A stretch of 22,423 nt of DNA from an uncultured Bacilli bacterium (lineage in GTDB: Bacteria; Bacillota_I; Bacilli_A; RF39; UBA660): assembly GCA_934095965.1 (NCBI GenBank), contig CAKOKR010000021.1, positions 1 to 22,423 of the forward strand. The letters run 5' to 3'. The notes below the pieces were generated by a model. It did not search any database. It saw nothing but the letters and a program-made list of their open reading frames with translations, and was not told where the DNA came from. Positions within the stretch are counted from its first letter, which is position 1. Each line of letters opens with the position of its first letter. This document shows, piece after piece, positions 12,897 to 21,645 of this stretch. Position numbers and translations under genes: made by a program.

Positions 12897-13617
12897 ATAT
12901 TTCTGCTAGTTTTTCCCTTTCACTTACAATTTTTCCCCCATTTTTAAAATATTGATAAGTATCTATCTTCAAAATATCTAAATTACCCTCCTTCGTACTT
13001 ATATATCTAAAACTATATTTTTTTAAATACCTTTCTAATAAAAATCTATTATAAACATACTTATAATTTTTTATACCATCATATATCTTATATATAAATA
13101 TAGATATAATTAAATAATTATTTAAACTATACTTATAATTTATAAAAATGTAAATAACCAAAGATATAACACTAATAATTATATACCCTCTATAAGAATT
13201 CTTAAAAGTTGTAAACTTATTTAATAATGAATAAACTATAATACTTCCATCCAAAGGTATAATTGGTAATAAATTAAATAAAAATATACTCTTATTATAC
13301 TTATAAAATATATAATTATCACACCCCACAACTAAAAAAATAACATACAAAACAATTTGCATAAATAAACCTGCACTTGCAAGAATCATTTCTTTACATG
13401 GACTTGTATTAATATCTTTTTCTAAGTTTGTTATACCACCAAAAGGATATATAGTTACACTTTTTATTTTATAACCAAATAATAAACAAACCAAAATATG
13501 TCCAAGCTCATGAAATACCACAATAAAAAAAATAGTTAAACCAACCCTTATATAACCACATAAAAACAATATAAAAAGTAAATATAAAGTTATATTACTA
13601 ACTTTGATAATCTTCAT
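12883..13617 (-). CDS. SpoIVFB-like M50 intramembrane metalloprotease
   Basis: The 244-aa polytopic membrane protein has the zinc motif HELGH (36-40) and the second-site motif NLLPIIPLDG (115-124) with the metal-ligand Asp123, the pair that defines site-2-type M50 proteases. A cytosolic C-terminal region (about 190-244) follows the membrane part. In Bacillus SpoIVFB cleaves pro-sigma-K and is held inactive by SpoIVFA and BofA. Here it overlaps the SpoIVFA-like gene by 20 bases and directly precedes rplU, exactly the Bacillus gene order. The active site looks intact. Its substrate in this organism is unknown, and it may serve signalling unrelated to spores. Confidence 0.85.
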   Translation of the reverse strand: MKIIKVSNITLYLLFILFLCGYIRVGLTIFFIVVFHELGHILVCLLFGYKIKSVTIYPFGGITNLEKDINTSPCKEMILASAGLFMQIVLYVIFLVVGCDNYIFYKYNKSIFLFNLLPIIPLDGSIIVYSLLNKFTTFKNSYRGYIIISVISLVIYIFINYKYSLNNYLIISIFIYKIYDGIKNYKYVYNRFLLERYLKKYSFRYISTKEGNLDILKIDTYQYFKNGGKIVSEREKLAEIFDKH

Positions 13618-14176
13618 AAGTTATAAATTCATTATCTTTTTTTATTACTAAATATAATTTATCATCTACTATATTACCTATTACTGTATCTTTTTCTATA
13701 TAATCATATAATTTAACTGATATATTTTCTAAATTACCATACCATATATCAACACCATCTACTCCTTGTATTATAACTGTATTATTATAATCATCTTTAT
13801 TACCAATATATACAACTATTCCATTCATTAAAGTATTTATTATACTTTTATTACTTATTTCTAATTTTTCACCATCTTTATATTTAGTAATATTTTTATA
13901 TATAAGTTTTCCATTAGACACTGGTATTACACCAGTATCTTTTGGAAGTACTCTTCCAAATAACTTTTCATACATATTCTCTATCTTAGTAAAATGAATA
14001 CTTTCATTTAATACATAATCTTTATATAACTTTTTATTATCACTACTTAAATTAGTGTATATTACACTACATAATAAAAATATTATAGCAAGTAAACCTT
14101 TAGTTATAAATAATTTTAATCTAGGTTTAGTTTTATTACATTTTTTCTTTTTAAAATTATTTATATACTCATCCAC
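13598..14176 (-). CDS. SpoIVFA-like membrane-anchored LytM-domain protein
   Basis: The 192-aa protein has a basic N-terminus, one membrane segment (about 25-45, GLLAIIFLLCSVIYTNLSS), a linker, and a C-terminal degenerate LytM/M23-type fold. The fold is seen as NGIVVYIGNKDDYNNTVIIQ and DIWYGNLENISVKLYDYI. The zinc ligands of active M23 enzymes are absent (YGNL where active ones have YAHL), as in SpoIVFA, which inhibits SpoIVFB. The start is the GTG at 14176, preceded by GGGTGAT, while the nearest ATG (14172) is out of frame and stops after three codons. The 3' end overlaps the M50 gene by 20 bases. Confidence 0.75.
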   Translation of the reverse strand: MDEYINNFKKKKCNKTKPRLKLFITKGLLAIIFLLCSVIYTNLSSDNKKLYKDYVLNESIHFTKIENMYEKLFGRVLPKDTGVIPVSNGKLIYKNITKYKDGEKLEISNKSIINTLMNGIVVYIGNKDDYNNTVIIQGVDGVDIWYGNLENISVKLYDYIEKDTVIGNIVDDKLYLVIKKDNEFITYEDYQS

Positions 14177-14182
14177 TTATAA

Positions 14183-14527
14183 TCACCCAATTAAGTTTAT
14201 GTTTTTATATATTTTTATATAACTAATTAATATAAATAATGAACTAATAACAAAAGTTGTATCATTATAAAATATATACATTAAAATAATATTAATTAAA
14301 TAGTAATAACCAACATTATAATAATTAATCTTAATTACTTTAAGTAATATACTTATACCTAAAACATATAAAGTTACAAGTATATAAGTATGAGTTATAA
14401 ATAAATCTATATATAAACTAATTATTATATTAGTAAAAATACTCTTATTATTAACATTTAATAAAAATAAACAAGTCTTATACTTTGTATAATTATAAAA
14501 AAATATATCAAGTAATAAATATATCAT
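14183..14527 (-). CDS. mreD: MreD-like cell-shape membrane protein
   Basis: The 114-aa protein is almost entirely hydrophobic, with about four membrane segments starting MIYLLLDIFFYNYTKY. The call rests mainly on position between mreC and the SpoIVFA-like gene. MreD proteins are poorly conserved in sequence, and this one is shorter than usual (about 160-170 aa). I chose the ATG at 14527, which overlaps the mreC stop as ATGA and has GGAG six bases upstream. A start at 14539 would overlap the Shine-Dalgarno. Confidence 0.65.
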   Translation of the reverse strand: MIYLLLDIFFYNYTKYKTCLFLLNVNNKSIFTNIIISLYIDLFITHTYILVTLYVLGISILLKVIKINYYNVGYYYLINIILMYIFYNDTTFVISSLFILISYIKIYKNINLIG

Positions 14528-15138
14528 AAACTTCTCCATATATATAAATAATTTAAATTATTTAATCTATTACCTATATCAACATATATTATTTTTTCTA
14601 TACCTGTATTATTTAACTTAATATCTTTTACAATACCTACATATATATCTTTATTTATATTACCTAATCCAGATGTATATATTTTATCACCTATACTTAT
14701 ATTACTATAATTATTTATATCTGTAACAACCATATTATTATTAATACACTTAAGTATTCCATATTCATCATTTATCTTAACACTAATAGCACTATCTCTT
14801 GAAGTAATCAAGTCGACAATACTACTATCTTTATATGTTTTTTTAACTATTCCAACTAATCCATCATTAGTAAGTACTGCATCCCCCTTTTTTAAGAAAT
14901 CATTAAACCCACGATATATAACTAAATCACTTCCATACATATTTCTATATTTAATTTTACTTAATACTAAATCTAGTTTATCATCAACCTTAAACCCACG
15001 TAAAGTCTCTAACTCACTTTCTAAATACTTATTATAATTAACTACAATATTACTATTATCTATCAATCTATTATTAATCTCACTATAAATAATAAGTAAT
15101 ATAAATCCAATTATTAATATTATATAACTCTTTTTCAT
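14524..15138 (-). CDS. mreC: Rod shape-determining protein MreC
   Basis: The 204-aa protein has a single N-terminal membrane segment (about 4-20). The extracellular beta domains follow: YRNMYGSDLVIYRGFNDFLK, GDAVLTNDGLVGIVKK, and VDLITSRDSAISVKI, which are typical MreC motifs. It is much shorter than Bacillus MreC (about 290 aa); the coiled coil between membrane and beta domains is reduced. MreC organises the elongation complex with MreD and penicillin-binding proteins. No mreB is visible in the window. The start has AGGA about 11 bases upstream, 15 bases after the previous stop. Confidence 0.88.
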   Translation of the reverse strand: MKKSYIILIIGFILLIIYSEINNRLIDNSNIVVNYNKYLESELETLRGFKVDDKLDLVLSKIKYRNMYGSDLVIYRGFNDFLKKGDAVLTNDGLVGIVKKTYKDSSIVDLITSRDSAISVKINDEYGILKCINNNMVVTDINNYSNISIGDKIYTSGLGNINKDIYVGIVKDIKLNNTGIEKIIYVDIGNRLNNLNYLYIWRSL

Positions 15139-15152
15139 ATATTTAGTATATC

Positions 15153-15581
15153 CTAAATTAATTTTAACATACTATTTACTACACTATTTATTACTTCTTT
15201 TTTATTTGATTTTAATATAATTGGTTCAAACTCTTTAAAAGAATCAACAACTTGTTTTGATACTCTTATTTCTTTAATATAATAACTAATACCGTCTTCT
15301 TTATACATAGCTTCTAACTTTTCCATTACTTCCTTGCTATAGCAAGATGCTATTATAACTCTATAATATCCATCACTATTAATTACCCTTGCACTAGCAA
15401 ATGTCTTAGAAAACTTTTCAGCATTAGATTCATTTTCAAATACACCAGTTTGAAAAAGAGTTACAATTTCTTCCTTTTTAACAACGGCTCTTACCTCATT
15501 ATTTATATCCTTATAAAAAAAGTAAGCAATAATACCTCCAATAAATATACATACACCAATTACTTTTAAATATTTTTTCAT
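15153..15581 (-). CDS. Membrane-anchored SPOR-domain protein
   Basis: The 142-aa protein has an N-terminal membrane segment (about 5-22, VIGVCIFIGGIIAYFFY). A SPOR-type domain follows (about 39-105): VTLFQTGVFENESNAEKFSK, GYYRVIIASCYSKEVMEKL and ISYYIKEIRV. SPOR domains bind denuded septal peptidoglycan. In Bacillus the SPOR protein SpoIIB lies upstream of the mre genes, so this may be its counterpart. GGTGAT precedes the ATG and matches the 5' half of the anti-Shine-Dalgarno. It opens the mreCD-spoIVFAB-like operon. Confidence 0.7.
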   Translation of the reverse strand: MKKYLKVIGVCIFIGGIIAYFFYKDINNEVRAVVKKEEIVTLFQTGVFENESNAEKFSKTFASARVINSDGYYRVIIASCYSKEVMEKLEAMYKEDGISYYIKEIRVSKQVVDSFKEFEPIILKSNKKEVINSVVNSMLKLI

Positions 15582-15622
15582 ATTATCACCAACACAATAA
15601 TATCACAAAATTATCAAAATTA

Positions 15623-15651
15623 TTGTCAAAGCATGACGAATATGCTATAAT
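15623..15651 (+). promoter_or_regulatory. Promoter of the 226-aa gene, sharing its -35 box with a divergent promoter
   Basis: TTGTCA (15623-15628), a 17-base spacer and TATAAT (15646-15651) with a TG extension form a strong rightward promoter. The same bases read on the minus strand give TTGACA (15629-15624) toward the SPOR gene, but its -10 (TGATAT or GTGATA near 15600-15606) is weak. Confidence 0.75.
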
Positions 15652-15680
15652 AATTTCTACTTACAAAAAGAGGGATAAAA

Positions 15681-16361
15681 ATGAATATAAAAACATTCGA
15701 TGATATTAATTTAAAAGTTATATTTGATACATCTGAAAAAGGAATAACCAAGGTAGAGTTTTATAAAAAAGATGATAAAAAGATTTATTCATACTTAGGA
15801 AATGCCTATATAACAAGACTAGATCAAAATAATTTTATGATTCAAAGAAAAAGTAAATTAATTTGTAATAAAGAAAAGAAATGTAATGATGTAACATTCC
15901 TATATATAAAGGATAATGATTATCAAATTGAAGAATATCCCCTTCGTGAAAATGAAGATGTCATATACTCTAGAGCTTTATCAAAAATAAAAACAATAAT
16001 AATACCAGGTAAATATTATTACTATCTTTATTCATATGACTTAGGTATGATTATATCATCTTCATATGATTATATAAAATATGATGAAGAAAAAGATATA
16101 TTCCATGTAGAAAACTATATAAATACAAAATACGGAAACATAACTTTATTTGGTACACTAACTAGAAATGGCTTCTTAATAGATGAAACACTTTATGCTC
16201 CAGAAATAAATAAAGCTTATTGTGTAGATAGTTTCAATTTAAGAAACCATTATGAACAAATAAAAAAAGATGTAGAAAAGAGATTAAAAAGAAAAGAAAG
16301 ACTAAAACTATACAAAACATGTGAAGAAGAAGAACTAACATTAAAAAGAAAACTCCATTAA
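15681..16361 (+). CDS. Unrecognised 226-aa protein
   Basis: I do not recognise this protein. It begins MNIKTFDDINLKVIFDTSEK and has no signal peptide or membrane segment. It is rich in beta-strand-like stretches with many Tyr (KYYYYLYSYDLGMIISSSYD) and ends in a strongly basic helix of Lys, Arg and Glu (about 195-226). Four Cys are present (two near 62 and 68, and two near the end), with no regular metal-binding spacing. AGAGGG lies about seven bases before the ATG. It is a single-gene unit between its own promoter and a shared terminator. Confidence 0.75.
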   Translation: MNIKTFDDINLKVIFDTSEKGITKVEFYKKDDKKIYSYLGNAYITRLDQNNFMIQRKSKLICNKEKKCNDVTFLYIKDNDYQIEEYPLRENEDVIYSRALSKIKTIIIPGKYYYYLYSYDLGMIISSSYDYIKYDEEKDIFHVENYINTKYGNITLFGTLTRNGFLIDETLYAPEINKAYCVDSFNLRNHYEQIKKDVEKRLKRKERLKLYKTCEEEELTLKRKLH

Positions 16362-16372
16362 GGAGTTTTTTA
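16349..16372. terminator. Bidirectional terminator between convergent genes
   Basis: AAAACTCC (16349-16356) pairs with GGAGTTTT (16362-16369) around a five-base loop that holds the TAA stop of the plus-strand gene. T runs follow on both strands, so the convergent surface-protein gene is also served. Confidence 0.88.
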
Positions 16373-16377
16373 TATTG

Positions 16378-17952
16378 TCAACTTATTCTGTAAGGTGAAG
16401 TAAAAGTACCTGTTCCACCCGTGTATTGTACTGAAGTCGTTAAGTTAAAAACTGGACGAACAGCATCAGGATTATTAACAAGTGTGATTGCAATTTTACC
16501 TGAACCAAAGACAAGAAAAACAGAATCAGTATAGTTAGTTACTGGAGAAATAGTCCATTCATATAATCCTAAGTACATCCAATTTTTGCTTATTACGTTA
16601 TTGTATTTGTAACCACCTATGGTCCAACTATCTGGAGACGCAGCATAATAATAATCACTTACATACATAAGTCCAATTTTTGCAGTAAAAGTTGTTGTTG
16701 TATCTTTATTTACTCCAACTTCATAATTATATGCTGTTTTTGCATTTGTTTGTGCTCCATTAGTTTGAGTCATTCCACCCACATACCATGTTGTATCTGC
16801 TATCATATTTTTCCATTTTGTATTTTTGCTATCTAAGTATGTTAAGAAATTTCTATTTAAATTTGTGTTATTAAGATAACTTTTACTCCAATTGTTTTTT
16901 ATACTTGAGTTCCATTTATATGCACCAACAGTTGAAAAATCCACTTCACCTTTATAATAATTTGAAGTTGAAGACCAAATAGATTCACTATACACCGTAT
17001 TATATTCGCCATTAGTTCCCAACATATCTGTTGTTGCCACATCAGCAGATATTAATTTTACTTTTCCATCTATTACACCTATTATTCGATATAAATTTTC
17101 ATATGGACACGTAGCTTCATCACTTCCAAAACAAACATAATTATTTGGATTAGATCCTGCATATCTATATGAATTATCTCCCGCTCCACCAGTTAATGAA
17201 CTATCATGATAATAAAGACCAGTTATTGATGAATCACCTTGTGTCGCTAAAGTTGTTAAAGCTGTAGTTAATTTATATCCTGAACTTACTACTGCAGAAA
17301 TATTATCTATTATCTTATCTTGTTGTATCAATACCTTACCAGTTAAATTCATATTTTGATTTCCTGATTGATTTGTATCTAAATTAATAAATGTAACAGT
17401 AAATGTCCATTCTTGATTAGTATAATTTGTACTTGATGAACTACTTATTTCATAAGAATCTGCTATTTTTATGAATGATGGTTTTGATTCTGTAATATCA
17501 AAACCTTTTACTACTGTGCCATCTGCATTTGCTGCAGAGACATATGTTAATCCATCAACATTAGTTATTTCTCCATTTGGTCCAGTAATAGAAAGTACTA
17601 TCTCTGGCTTTTTGTCAGTTGTTGTATAAACATAATCATTACTTTCAATTTGAAAGTAGACATAATAGTTATATGTAGCTGTTTTTTTAGTACTGTTAGC
17701 TTTTAAACTTGCTGTAGCAGTTACATTATCTGTTAAGTTACCTGCCCCACTTGCAAAATTAAATTGATTTATATTTAGTGATAAGTTTTCTTTACTTACA
17801 TTAAATTTTAAATCATCCACAGTATCTGCAGTTATTGTTGTTCCTGCTTGCTTTCCTTCACCTGTTCTAGCCATAAAGTATGCAAATGTAACACCTATTG
17901 TTAAAACTAATAAAGTTACTAGCATTATAATTAATCTTTTTTTCTTATCCAT
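16378..17952 (-). CDS. Large surface protein with camelysin/TasA-like N-terminus
   Basis: The 524-aa protein opens with MDKKKRLIIMLVTLLVLTIG and VTFAYF, an N-terminal hydrophobic anchor or SipW-type signal typical of camelysin/TasA-like proteins. A Thr/Ser/Asn-rich beta domain (about 30-215) follows, with ATYNYYVYFQIES and EWTFTVTFINLDTN. The C-terminal half (about 245-524) contains NLYRIIGVIDGKVKLISADV, WSKSYLNNTNLNRNFL, KIGLMYVSDYYYAASP, WTISPV, and VRPVFNL near the end, as in DUF6273-type surface domains. Cys274 and Cys282 could form a disulfide. No LPXTG motif is visible. It has its own promoter and a Shine-Dalgarno-like AAGGTAGTGAT. Expected location is the cell surface; the ligand is unknown. 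Confidence 0.7.
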   Translation of the reverse strand: MDKKKRLIIMLVTLLVLTIGVTFAYFMARTGEGKQAGTTITADTVDDLKFNVSKENLSLNINQFNFASGAGNLTDNVTATASLKANSTKKTATYNYYVYFQIESNDYVYTTTDKKPEIVLSITGPNGEITNVDGLTYVSAANADGTVVKGFDITESKPSFIKIADSYEISSSSSTNYTNQEWTFTVTFINLDTNQSGNQNMNLTGKVLIQQDKIIDNISAVVSSGYKLTTALTTLATQGDSSITGLYYHDSSLTGGAGDNSYRYAGSNPNNYVCFGSDEATCPYENLYRIIGVIDGKVKLISADVATTDMLGTNGEYNTVYSESIWSSTSNYYKGEVDFSTVGAYKWNSSIKNNWSKSYLNNTNLNRNFLTYLDSKNTKWKNMIADTTWYVGGMTQTNGAQTNAKTAYNYEVGVNKDTTTTFTAKIGLMYVSDYYYAASPDSWTIGGYKYNNVISKNWMYLGLYEWTISPVTNYTDSVFLVFGSGKIAITLVNNPDAVRPVFNLTTSVQYTGGTGTFTSPYRIS

Positions 17953-17974
17953 ATTATCACTACCTTACTATCTA

Positions 17975-18003
17975 ATAATACCATAATTAATTAAATTTAT
18001 CAA
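17975..18003 (-). promoter_or_regulatory. Promoter of the surface protein
   Basis: TTGATA (18003-17998), a 17-base spacer and TATTAT (17980-17975) preceded by TGG, which gives an extended -10. It lies directly after the terminator of the recD2 operon. Confidence 0.7.
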
Positions 18004-18005
18004 TC

Positions 18006-18035
18006 TAAAAAAGACTATTACATAAGTAATAATCT
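18006..18035 (-). terminator. Terminator of the mtaB-recD2 operon
   Basis: AGATTATTAC (18035-18026), loop TTAT and GTAATAGTCT (18021-18012) pair over ten positions with one G-U, followed by six T. Confidence 0.85.
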
Positions 18036-18044
18036 CTATCGAAG

Positions 18045-18206
18045 TTAATTAATCTTCTTTGCAATCATCGCTTCAGCATTATCCATTGCATTTAATACTT
18101 TTTTACCAGTTTTCTTTCTCGCATTTTTATCTTGATAAAGATATACACCAGCTCCAATTAAACCCATGGTACCAAGAAGTGCTGCAGCTTTAACCATATT
18201 TTTCAT
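18045..18206 (-). CDS. Small 53-aa membrane-associated protein
   Basis: This short open frame encodes MKNMVKAAALLGTMGLIGAG and continues VYLYQDKNARKKTGKKVLNA to a stop at 18045. It has one short glycine-rich hydrophobic segment (about 5-24) and a basic, amphipathic tail. GAGGTGA lies two bases before the ATG. It begins 26 bases after the recD2 stop and ends just before a strong terminator, so it is the last gene of that operon. Its shape resembles YtxH-like small envelope proteins, but no family can be named with confidence. Confidence 0.75.
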   Translation of the reverse strand: MKNMVKAAALLGTMGLIGAGVYLYQDKNARKKTGKKVLNAMDNAEAMIAKKIN

Positions 18207-18232
18207 ATTCACCTCTAAATATAGTATTAACT

Positions 18233-20410
18233 TTATTTATTATTATATACCATAATAATCTTTTCTTTTAAACTTGTTTTACGATATGAAGAATAATTAT
18301 TATTAACTGCCTGAATAAATGTTTTAGGATCCCCTATTAATGTTAAACTCTTCTTAGCTCGTGATACTCCCGTATAAATTAATTTATTATAAAGCATTCT
18401 ATAATATGATGAAGAAATTGGCATTAAAACATGCATAAATTCACTACCTTGACTCTTATGAATAGTTATAGCATAAGCATGCTTAATTTCTTTTAAATCT
18501 TTCTTAGAATATTCTACTTTATTACCATCAAAATCTATAATAATCTTATTATTATAAATACTTTCTATAAAACCAACATCACCATTAAATACATTATTAT
18601 CTAAATCATTTACAAGTTGAATTACTTTATCATTTTCACGATATATTATATCCCCATAAGTAATTTCTTCACGTTTTTTACTTCTAGGATTATAAATATT
18701 TTGAAGTAATACATTTAAGGCATCAATTCCATTTTCCCCCTTATACATCGGTGCTAAAACTTGTAAATCTTTCTCATCTATATTCTTACTTAATGAATAT
18801 TTTATAATTTGTTCTATTGCTTCATTTATCTTAGATTTATCACAACTAACAAAATTATAATCATCTTTTTTATTTAAAAAATCTTCACTTATATCATTAT
18901 TTTTTATTTCTTTTGCTAAGAATGGAATATATGAATTATCACTCTGACGATATATCTGATTTAGTGGTATATAATTAAAATAATCACTTTCAATTAAATC
19001 ATTTAAAACTAAACCTGGACCAACACTTGGAAGTTGAAAAGTATCCCCTACAAGTATTAGCTTAACACTTGAACTAATACCATTAAGAAGTGCATTAAAT
19101 AGTGATACATCTATCATACTTACCTCATCTACTATAATTAATTTATGATGTGTTCTATTAAATTCATTATATAAAAACTCATTACTTTCTTTAAACCATT
19201 TTAAATATCTATGTATAGTATATGCAGGTAATCCAGTAGATGAATTAATCTTTTTTGCAGCTCTACCAGTAGGTGCAAGTAATGCGATAGTTTCCATTAT
19301 ATCTGCTGGACCTAATTTATATTTATCTATATATAATTTAACTATTGCATTTATAATAGTTGTTTTACCAGTTCCTGGTCCACCAGATATAATAGTTATA
19401 TTATTATTTAATGCACTCTTTATAGCTTTTTCTTGTGTTTCATTATAATCTATATTTAACTTCTTTTCTAATTCTTTTAACTTTTCATCTATATTATATA
19501 TCATCTTAGATGGTATTCTATCTATCTTTCTTAAAGAATTAGCTATACTTACTTCTTCTTTATAATATTTTTCTAAATATATTCTTTTATCTTCTTTTAC
19601 TACCCTTTTTTTATTTTCTAAATACTCTAAACATTCATCAAATGCTTCTTTAGATAATTCTATATTAAAATCTTTAATTAATTCACTAATTACTTCTTCT
19701 TCATAATAATATGTATCCCCAGTATTATTAGATAAAACTTCCATAGACTCTTGCAAGCAAGCATATATTCTATCCGGTGTATCTACACCATAAGTATTTA
19801 TATATATACTATCTACCTTTTTAAAATCTACTACTTCTTTTAAGTCATAAAAGTTATTTTCAAGTACTTCATCTATTCTTTCTTTAAAATGATTATATAT
19901 CTTACTACATTCTTCAATAGAAAAACCTAACTTTTGAAGTCTTAATATAACTTCTTCACTTTTATTAAAATTAATTAAAGATGCATATATTTTTGTTGCT
20001 CTAGCCTCAGTCATACCTTCAATCTTTAACAAATTATTTTTATCATTCTTTATTACTTCTAATGCTTTATCCCCGAATTCTTCCACTATTTTTTTAGCAG
20101 TTACTTCTCCACAACCAGCTATAAATGAACTAGCTAAAAAATCTTCTATCGCTTCTTTAGAAGTAGGCATTTCCACTTCTATTTTATCTATTAAAAACTG
20201 CATTCCCCATTTTTCATTTTTAACATAGTCCCCATATATAGTCATTGGTATATCCAAATTTAAATCTAACATTGTACCAGTTATTGTAATAGTTTTATTT
20301 ACTTCTAATGCTTTTACATTAGTTTCTTTAACTCGAAATAAAGCGACTACAAAGCCACTTTCTTGATTATAAAATATTACTTTTTTTATTTTACCCTTAA
20401 TGTAATTCAT
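18233..20410 (-). CDS. recD2: RecD2-type ATP-dependent DNA helicase
   Basis: The 725-aa superfamily 1B helicase has an N-terminal OB-like region and tandem helix-hairpin-helix repeats (about 90-200), typical of RecD2 and absent from RecD of RecBCD. The motor motifs follow: IISGGPGTGKTTIINAI (Walker A near 341-350), LAPTGRAAKKI, IVDEVSMID (Walker B), LVGDTFQLPSVGPG, AITIHKSQGSEF and LIYTGVSRAKKSLTLIGD. RecD2 unwinds DNA 5' to 3' and takes part in repair and replication-fork handling. Its length is near the usual 720-800 aa. The ATG overlaps the mtaB stop as ATGA. Confidence 0.95.
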   Translation of the reverse strand: MNYIKGKIKKVIFYNQESGFVVALFRVKETNVKALEVNKTITITGTMLDLNLDIPMTIYGDYVKNEKWGMQFLIDKIEVEMPTSKEAIEDFLASSFIAGCGEVTAKKIVEEFGDKALEVIKNDKNNLLKIEGMTEARATKIYASLINFNKSEEVILRLQKLGFSIEECSKIYNHFKERIDEVLENNFYDLKEVVDFKKVDSIYINTYGVDTPDRIYACLQESMEVLSNNTGDTYYYEEEVISELIKDFNIELSKEAFDECLEYLENKKRVVKEDKRIYLEKYYKEEVSIANSLRKIDRIPSKMIYNIDEKLKELEKKLNIDYNETQEKAIKSALNNNITIISGGPGTGKTTIINAIVKLYIDKYKLGPADIMETIALLAPTGRAAKKINSSTGLPAYTIHRYLKWFKESNEFLYNEFNRTHHKLIIVDEVSMIDVSLFNALLNGISSSVKLILVGDTFQLPSVGPGLVLNDLIESDYFNYIPLNQIYRQSDNSYIPFLAKEIKNNDISEDFLNKKDDYNFVSCDKSKINEAIEQIIKYSLSKNIDEKDLQVLAPMYKGENGIDALNVLLQNIYNPRSKKREEITYGDIIYRENDKVIQLVNDLDNNVFNGDVGFIESIYNNKIIIDFDGNKVEYSKKDLKEIKHAYAITIHKSQGSEFMHVLMPISSSYYRMLYNKLIYTGVSRAKKSLTLIGDPKTFIQAVNNNYSSYRKTSLKEKIIMVYNNK

Positions 20411-21639
20411 ATCTTTCTTCTATATATTTCTCCCACTTTTAAATTTTCTGGTAGACTAACAAGTAAATAATTACTCGTATGTCCTTCACTTACATTATTA
20501 TTACATGTTTCAATTAAAATATCAAGTTCTTTATCTTTAAAGTAGTTAAAATATTCACTTTCTAACTTATTACTTAAATCCATTAGTCTTTTTACTCGCA
20601 TCTTTTTAACTACTTCATCAACTTGTTCTTCCATATTAGCGGCTGCAGTACCTACTCTAACAGAATATGGAAATACATGTATCTTACTAAATTTCATTTT
20701 TTTAGAAAACTCTAAAGTACTTAAAAATAATCTTTCCGTTTCATAAGGAAAACCAACAATTATATCAGTTGATATACTTATATCAGGTCTAATAGATCTA
20801 ATTTTTTTTATTTTTTCTTCATAATAAGCTAAATCATATTTACGATTCATTCTCTTTAATATTTCATCACTACCTGCTTGCAAAGGTATATGCAAGTGAT
20901 CACACACTTTAGTATTTGTTTTTAACATATCTAAGAATTTATCATTTAACTCGGTTATCTCAATACTAGATATTCTAATTCTTTCTATTCCATCTATCTT
21001 AGATAACTCATTAATTAAATCAGTTAAATCATGACCATTATTTAAATAATGTCCGGTATGTATACCAGTTAAAACAATTTCTTTATGACCATGATTAGCA
21101 AGCTTAGTTGCTTCAATAATTACTTTATCAAAATCTTTACTTCTAACAGAACCACGTACATAAGGAATAATACAATAAGAACAAAAATTATCACAACCAT
21201 CCTCAATCTTAATAAATGCTCTAGTATGATTATAATCACTTATATACATATCTTCAAAATCTAAATTTCTATCATTATAAAACTTAACATACTTCTTTTC
21301 AGTTTCAATATATTCTTTAATTAATTTATCAATAATAGATTTATCTTTATTACCAATTAATATATCTATATCTAAGTTTTCATAAACACTTTGTTTATTT
21401 TGAGAACTACAACCTGCAACAACAAGTATTGCATTACTATATTCTCTTTTTAATCTTCTTATCATTTTTAAACATTTCTTATCAGCAACATTTGTAACAG
21501 AACAAGTATTAACAATAATAATATTTGCATCATTTAAATCTTCTGTATAGAAAAAATTAGATGAAAGCATATTTTCTTTCATCATATTAGATTCATATTG
21601 ATTAACTTTACAACCAAATGTAATAATATTAAACTTCAT
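20407..21639 (-). CDS. mtaB: tRNA (t6A37) C2-methylthiotransferase MtaB
   Basis: The 410-aa radical-SAM enzyme converts t6A37 to ms2t6A37 in tRNAs that read ANN codons. The N-terminal methylthiotransferase domain has three cluster-binding cysteines (Cys10 in FGCKVNQYES, Cys46 in NTCSVTN, Cys77 in AGCSSQ). The radical-SAM motif CxxxCxxC is Cys149-Cys153-Cys156 in GCDNFCSYC. HIPLQAGSDEILKRMNRKYD and STDIIVGFPYET follow, and a C-terminal TRAM-like region closes it. GAGGT is close to the ATG. It is followed by recD2 with a four-base overlap. Confidence 0.95.
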   Translation of the reverse strand: MKFNIITFGCKVNQYESNMMKENMLSSNFFYTEDLNDANIIIVNTCSVTNVADKKCLKMIRRLKREYSNAILVVAGCSSQNKQSVYENLDIDILIGNKDKSIIDKLIKEYIETEKKYVKFYNDRNLDFEDMYISDYNHTRAFIKIEDGCDNFCSYCIIPYVRGSVRSKDFDKVIIEATKLANHGHKEIVLTGIHTGHYLNNGHDLTDLINELSKIDGIERIRISSIEITELNDKFLDMLKTNTKVCDHLHIPLQAGSDEILKRMNRKYDLAYYEEKIKKIRSIRPDISISTDIIVGFPYETERLFLSTLEFSKKMKFSKIHVFPYSVRVGTAAANMEEQVDEVVKKMRVKRLMDLSNKLESEYFNYFKDKELDILIETCNNNVSEGHTSNYLLVSLPENLKVGEIYRRKI

Positions 21640-21645
21640 ATACCT

